From contig JAKZAP010000016.1 of assembly GCA_023053575.1 (NCBI GenBank), positions 21,036,030 through 21,100,029 of the forward strand: a DNA stretch of 64,000 bases, given 5' to 3'. Source of the stretch: Branchinecta lynchi (lineage: Eukaryota; Arthropoda; Branchiopoda; Anostraca; Branchinectidae). Made by a program: the position numbers and the translations under genes. The notes beneath the pieces are model-generated. The model made no database searches, had not been told where the DNA came from, and was given only the letters and a program-made list of their open reading frames with translations. Every line of letters begins with the position of its first letter. Within the stretch, counting starts at the first letter, position 1. Shown in pieces: positions 59,255-64,000 of the stretch.

Positions 59255-60515
59255 TTTTTTTTTTATCTTTTCAGTGAAATTTGGTACAATGGAATTTGAA
59301 TACCGGTTTGTGCGACATTTAACTGGCACAAGGAAATTAAGATGCCGCGTCTGTCCTGTTACCGGTGCTAGATCGGGCAGAATATCTCTATGTTTTTCAC
59401 TGGCAAGGATTGATCGGCCAAAACGTAAAATTAAGTTTTCCCGGCGGACATAGAGTGGCTCAAGTCTTAATAGGAGGAGGGAAGCCTCGTAACCATTGTA
59501 TTTCAGTCCTAACATAATGCGGCACGCTCTGATTTGCAGTGATTCAATCTCTTCGTTATGTTGTATGCTTCTTTGCACAAAGGGTCCCCAAACTGGGCAG
59601 GCATACTCCAGTAGCGGTCGCACGTATGTCACATAAGCTAATTTCAAAGATTCTACACCGAATCCAAATCGCTTCATTGTCGTGATGGACTGGAGTGCAG
59701 CATTCCCTTTCTTCACTAGGTTGCAAACATGTTCACTGAATTTGCAATCTTCGGTGAAAGTGACACCGAACAAAGTGTGACTCTTAACCATATTAAATAT
59801 AGGATCAGGCTCATTGAATTCACTTTTCAGCGGGTTGAATCGAATCACTTTACACTTTTGCGGGTTTAGAGTCAGTTTTGCAAGATCGCAATCACGATAA
59901 AAAAAAAAAGGCACTAAGTCGGGTTCAAATAGTGGTAAAGTGACTCCTTGATTGACTAGAAATTTGAGCAAGAACGACAAATCGTCAACGAACTTAGCAA
60001 GATCGGCGAAGTCAGCAAGGATAAAATTGACAACGGCTAAGAAAATCAGGCCTGCAAGTCTTGTACCTTGCGGTGCACCACGGGTAATTGGTATCCAGTC
60101 AGAGTTAATATCATCATCGTTGAGGGCAAACACGCATTGCATACGCTCCGACTGCTCATGCGTTTCAGGTTTAACAATGAAACGAGGTGTTGAATCAGGT
60201 CAAAAGCTTTTTGGAAGTCTGTAAGTGCCAAGTCAACGAATGATGATCTCTTTTCGAGCCAAGTCAAAATACTATCGAATAGTCTCACTGTAGGCGTTGT
60301 GTTCAAACCTTGCAGACACCCGTACTGATAAACGTCAATCTTATCACTAATTTGATTCATGAGTTGCCTTGCAATAAACGCTTCAGTGACTTTTGCCATA
60401 CAGGGAGTAATGAAAATCGGCCTCTGGTCATTACACGTTTTTGGTGACCTGGTTTTTGGGATCACTCTTATGTAAGCCCGTTTCCAAAGCGAGGGGAAGG
60501 TACACCTCCCCCCGA
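59255..60515 (-). pseudogene. CR1/L2-like LINE reverse transcriptase fragment, frameshifted
   Basis: Two overlapping frames make one broken reverse transcriptase. The upstream one (about 60510-60170) has SLWKRAYIRVIPK, QYGCLQGLNTT and ALTDFQKAFDLIQH. After a frameshift the downstream one (about 60190-59255) has GAPQGTRLAGLIFL, KFVDD (the catalytic aspartates), CKVIRFNP, LFGVTFTED, VRPLLEYACPVWGPF and a C-terminal YVRRENLILRFGRS block. The 5' part, including the endonuclease, is missing. The frame runs straight into an A-rich tail (T-run on the plus strand near 59251-59267), marking the 3' end. CR1/L2/Rex-like grouping is inferred from the C-terminal motif order. Confidence 0.85.
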
Positions 60516-60589
60516 CTAGACAGTCAGACAGACGAAACTTCGGGGGGGGGGGGGGGAGCGGGCGGAGGCCCGATTTCCGGCCCTCCCCC

Positions 60590-61345
60590 CCCCTCCTGAA
60601 GTCGGATGTGATTCGAAAAATTTATGTCGCATCTACAGTAACCACCAAGTTCCTCCTGAATCGAAGTAGGACTACTTCCGGAAACTTTAAGGCACGCCCC
60701 TTCCAGATCCCCACACCAAGGTCGTGTTCAGTCCGGACTTCAAAATCACACATGTGAGACCCAGAATCTTTGTACCGTCCAAGTTTCATTCCAATCCCTA
60801 TATTCCTTTGCAAAGAATGGTCCAAAATTGTTCGCATGTTCCAAATATGGAATCCTTATATTCCATCAAAAAAGCAATTGATCAAGACTGGGCAGCGATG
60901 AAGTGGAAACTACATTGGGAGGCCAGTGGATCTACTCAACGGAACTAGACAACGCACTTCCACCTCTATCACTCAACCGGCGAATCTACAGGATGTTCAC
61001 CCAACCTTATTCGCCGGCCAGTGCGATTTAAGGTAATTTAAGGTAATCACAACAATCCAAAATTCTCGGAGTCCCCCCTCGCCCCCGCAGTCGGATGTGA
61101 TTCGGCCTTATCAATGATCGCTCTGCTCCTCTGAATCGGGTCACGCGGGTCGCAAGTTTCCGTACTGCCCCTCCCTCCACCGCTACATGAATGGCTTAAT
61201 TTAATCGGGGAAAACACGGTTTCGCTGAGCGTTTATAAGCATGCCAAATGTCATCGTCTTTAGCTTACGTGGAGTGGATGTACCCAAAAGTAAGACAGAT
61301 GGATCACCATTACGATCACTATATGGCACTTGAACCGAAAACTGC
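60590..61345 (+). repeat. Related low-similarity repeat ending ATATGGCACTTGAACCG
   Basis: CAAGTTTCATTCCAATCCC, GTCGGATGTGATTCG (twice) and the closing ACTATATGGCACTTGAACCG recall the 430-440 bp family, though the body is mostly different. A G-run at 60541-60556 lies just outside. Confidence 0.5.
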
Positions 61346-62345
61346 AAATACCGTAACAACGTTGACGATTTGTGGTAGAAAAATTGTAAAATGTGTTGGA
61401 AAGTGAAAAATAACCCCCAAAAATGTTAAAGTAGAGCAAACGCCGATAACTTTCCGGCGAAGCGCCGCCGCCGACCCAAATTCTCTCCGCCTCTGCCGAA
61501 TTTAGAATCGGCGCGGCTTCGGGGACTACACTGGCTCTGGCTTCCTCTTCTGTTTTCACGCTCGTTTTAGTGATACGTTAATGCACGAATCCTTTAGTAC
61601 TCCGATGCGAAACTCGCAGTACACCAAGTGAAAAGAAATTGAGGCTCAATACTCTTCGAATGACCTGAGCTGAGTTCAATAATTCAGTTTCATTACCAAG
61701 TTACCCCCTTCTCTTGTCTCTGCTTTACTTTTATAGACATTCTGCGTCATTGATTTCCAATAGCTGCTCTTGCTTAGTCATTGATAGTGGTAAGTTGCCT
61801 CTGCTTGAAGATTTCCTTAACTTCTTGATAACATGTTTATACTTTTAGCAATACTCATACTCCTAGGGTATGAGCGGCAGTACGCGGATGGAAGATAAAC
61901 ATGGGCACTACGTTAACCAGTTTCTGCTAGTGTCCGGACAAGAGTTAATCTCGGGCACTTGGTTTAAGCTACCTGATTTTTCTTATAGTCAGTTTACAGT
62001 AGGGTATGTCATCTGCCCCTGATCTGCCCAACCTTAAGCCAGCCTCACATCGCGTCATGTGTTTTCATAAATTTCATTACTACCAATTAGCACATGAATT
62101 CATAGGGGTATTCAACCTGATTCAACCTCAGACTAGGGTACGGTAGCCACAAAAAGCCCTAGTAGTGCCGATTTTTTCGTAATGAAAAATTAATTGCTGG
62201 GAATTCATCATATTTTTTTTCAATTTTTTTCAGTCTAAAACAGCTGACAAAAATGCTTCAAATATACCACTGTATTCAGGAAAAAAATCCCTAATTTAAT
62301 AAGGCCTGTGGCTTTTTCCTAGCTAGCTTTTCTTATCATACTAAT
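61345..62345. other. Unassigned DNA
   Basis: No gene or repeat recognised. A 99-codon minus-strand frame (61559-61260) has no known domain. Confidence 0.4.
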
Positions 62346-62346
62346 A

Positions 62347-62643
62347 GCTGCGTTCGTTGCACTCCGGGCTGTCTCTGGTGTTTAGTCACCAGTGTCCGGT
62401 TCTTCCCTTAAAATGCGTTCTTTTGGTACGCCTGCGAGTTGATGAAAACCGGTTAACTTCTTGCTGCAGCAGGGCTCACGAGCAGGTTCTGGTTAGTCCG
62501 CACCGGTGAGATAAAACCGGACACTGGTTAGTGCAAAAACGGGTTATAAGACTGGTGAGAAGTCACCGGTGGATGCAAGAACGGCTTATAAGAAAAACCG
62601 GAGACACACTGGTGAGAACTCCCGTGACAAAGAACGCAGCTAA
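62347..62643. mobile_element. MITE with AGCTGCGTTCTTTG ends, complete copy
   Basis: TAGCTGCGTTCGTTGCACTC to CAAAGAACGCAGCTA, with AATA outside both ends. Best preserved of the three copies. Confidence 0.8.
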
Positions 62644-62949
62644 TAATGGCAAGCATCAGATTCCCAGTTTCTCTTATAATCCATGTGCGGCTGCATCCAA
62701 TGTTAAAAACTAACACACAGTTTAAAATAAATATTAGAAGACAAGATGGCGGACACAGTTCGTTTGACCGTCGTTTTCTTTGTGACGTCATCATTCTCAG
62801 AATATTTACGGCGCCAAATTATGCAATTTTTGAACACCTGCCAGCATGCTGCCGGCAAGCTTCCATAGGAATGAGTGTTTTTCTAATCGGGGATGGGAGT
62901 ACTTAACAGCAAGTTAGTGAGGTATTGTTGAACTCAAACCAATGCTAAA

Positions 62950-63605
62950 GTTCAGGAGTATCATGGTCCTATTACCAAAAGATCAGAATTTGAAAGTTAT
63001 TTTTTTAGTAGCTACCCTACTCAGACAAGATTTCAAATTTCTCAAGAAGTCTTGCCTTCTGAATAATCTACCTCAATTGAAAAGGAACCAACAAATATGA
63101 CAAACATACTAGAGTGAAGCTAATTGAATGGGTTACATAGTGGATAAATAAATATTGCTTCAATATTTCTAGCTGAACATATTTTTCTTTTCAAACAAGA
63201 TTCTAACCTTATCTTGGAGCATGTTTCCATCCTACTTACCATATTTACTACGCATGACATCACCAATTCTGGCTTTTTGCCCTAAAGGCTGGAACAATTT
63301 TTCTATTTTCCAGCAGAATATCATGCCACAGTCAAATCCGACCAATCAGGTTACTACGCTCCCGAATGTGGATAGCAAATAGTTACTATTAGTTACTATT
63401 TCGAGAAGGTTGGAACGGTCAGCGTAGTAACTTTTGGTGAGGTTGGAATGGAAATAGTAACTAATAGGTACTATTTGTAGAAGGGTGGAAGATGCTCGAA
63501 AAGTTAGAGTTAACAAAGTCAGTAGCCAGAAAACCCCTTTTCAAAGCATCTTCAAAACAAAGAAAAGGCACAGAATTTGAATATTTTTTAACTCATGACT
63601 ATTGA
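62950..63605 (+). repeat. Segment duplicated from/to 33.8-34.55 kb
   Basis: AAAAGGAACCAACAAATATG, AACATATTTTTCTTTTCAAA and CAAAGCATCTTCAAAACAAA match 33880-34060 and 34480-34545 in the same order. Together with the MITE at 62347 (matching 33327) about 1.2 kb is duplicated; the copy here has an extra Harbinger-like MITE. Confidence 0.75.
63217..63497. mobile_element. Harbinger-like MITE, copy 6, diverged
   Basis: GAGCATGTTTCCATCCTACT to AGGGTGGAAGATGCTC, inverted orientation, more mutated ends. It interrupts a duplicated segment that continues unbroken at 33.9-34.5 kb. Confidence 0.8.
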
Positions 63606-63732
63606 CAAAAGTCATATTTTGCCTCTTGACTGTCACAGGACTGTCAGGAAAGCATGTACATTTCGTTTTAACATTGTTGTGGCAACAATCGAGGTAGTTT
63701 AAAAACGAGATCAGGTACCCCTCCTGTAGTCT

Positions 63733-63948
63733 ACAGCAGAGGTACATTATTTAATGTGAACCAGATGTGAACAGTGCAGTTTTGGGCTAAATGGTAGAAT
63801 GAAGATCCAAAATACCTATTTAGGTGTTTTCAGATTCCTTAATAACCTACTTTGGCTAACTGGTATAGTTAGCTTTAGACACAGCAAGTGCATGATGAGG
63901 GCAAAGTCCAAAGTCAGCAAACGTACACATAAGCATACCTCTAATGTA
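63733..63948. mobile_element. Mariner-like MITE, short related copy
   Basis: CAGCAGAGGTACATTATT at the left and CACATAAGCATACCTCTA at the right match the ends of the 480-bp family, but the interior differs. A further partial end follows to 63985. Confidence 0.6.
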
Positions 63949-64000
63949 TGTTTATGTGAACAGCTACTTTAACATGAACAGTTAAAGTTCAGTTAAAGTT

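Overview
This is a window of animal (metazoan, invertebrate-type) nuclear DNA. It is AT-leaning, gene-poor and crowded with transposable-element remains. Two genes can be rebuilt from short exons by homology, reading phase and splice sites. On the minus strand (13612 down to 6794) is a complete three-exon repulsive guidance molecule (RGM/hemojuvelin family) gene: a signal-peptide exon, a cysteine-rich plus von Willebrand type D exon with the GDPH self-cleavage site, and a last exon ending in a GPI-type hydrophobic tail (406 codons). On the plus strand (36395 to 52850) is a complete six-exon ETFA gene, the mitochondrial electron transfer flavoprotein alpha subunit (330 codons, coding exons only). 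The species cannot be fixed from the sequence. RGM is known from cnidarians and bilaterians, so the host is probably one of those.

Layout: 0-6.4 kb holds repeats and MITEs (a hAT-type element with a 900-bp palindrome nested in it, a second hAT-type element, and a 43-bp tandem array). 6.8-13.6 kb is RGM with repeat-filled introns. 13.8-25.5 kb is repeats and unassigned DNA. 25.5-31.3 kb is a diverged 430-440 bp tandem repeat into which a non-LTR retrotransposon has inserted; its 5'-truncated but open reverse transcriptase/RNase H frame is on the minus strand. 31.3-36.3 kb is more repeats and a palindrome-rich array. 36.4-52.9 kb is ETFA, whose introns carry Harbinger-like, mariner-like and hAT-like MITEs, LINE 3' ends and tandem repeats. 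53-64 kb is MITEs, a duplicated and reiterated block (54.4-59.1 kb), a broken LINE with a frameshift (59.2-60.5 kb), and a copy of a segment also found at 33.3-34.5 kb.

The two genes are unrelated in function and point in opposite directions; nothing suggests co-regulation. At least four types of non-LTR retrotransposon 3' end can be told apart by their tails (ATT, ACCTT, ATTGTA, TTACAT repeats). Several MITE families can be defined from inverted ends and target-site duplications. No tRNA, rRNA, CRISPR array or prokaryotic operon was seen.
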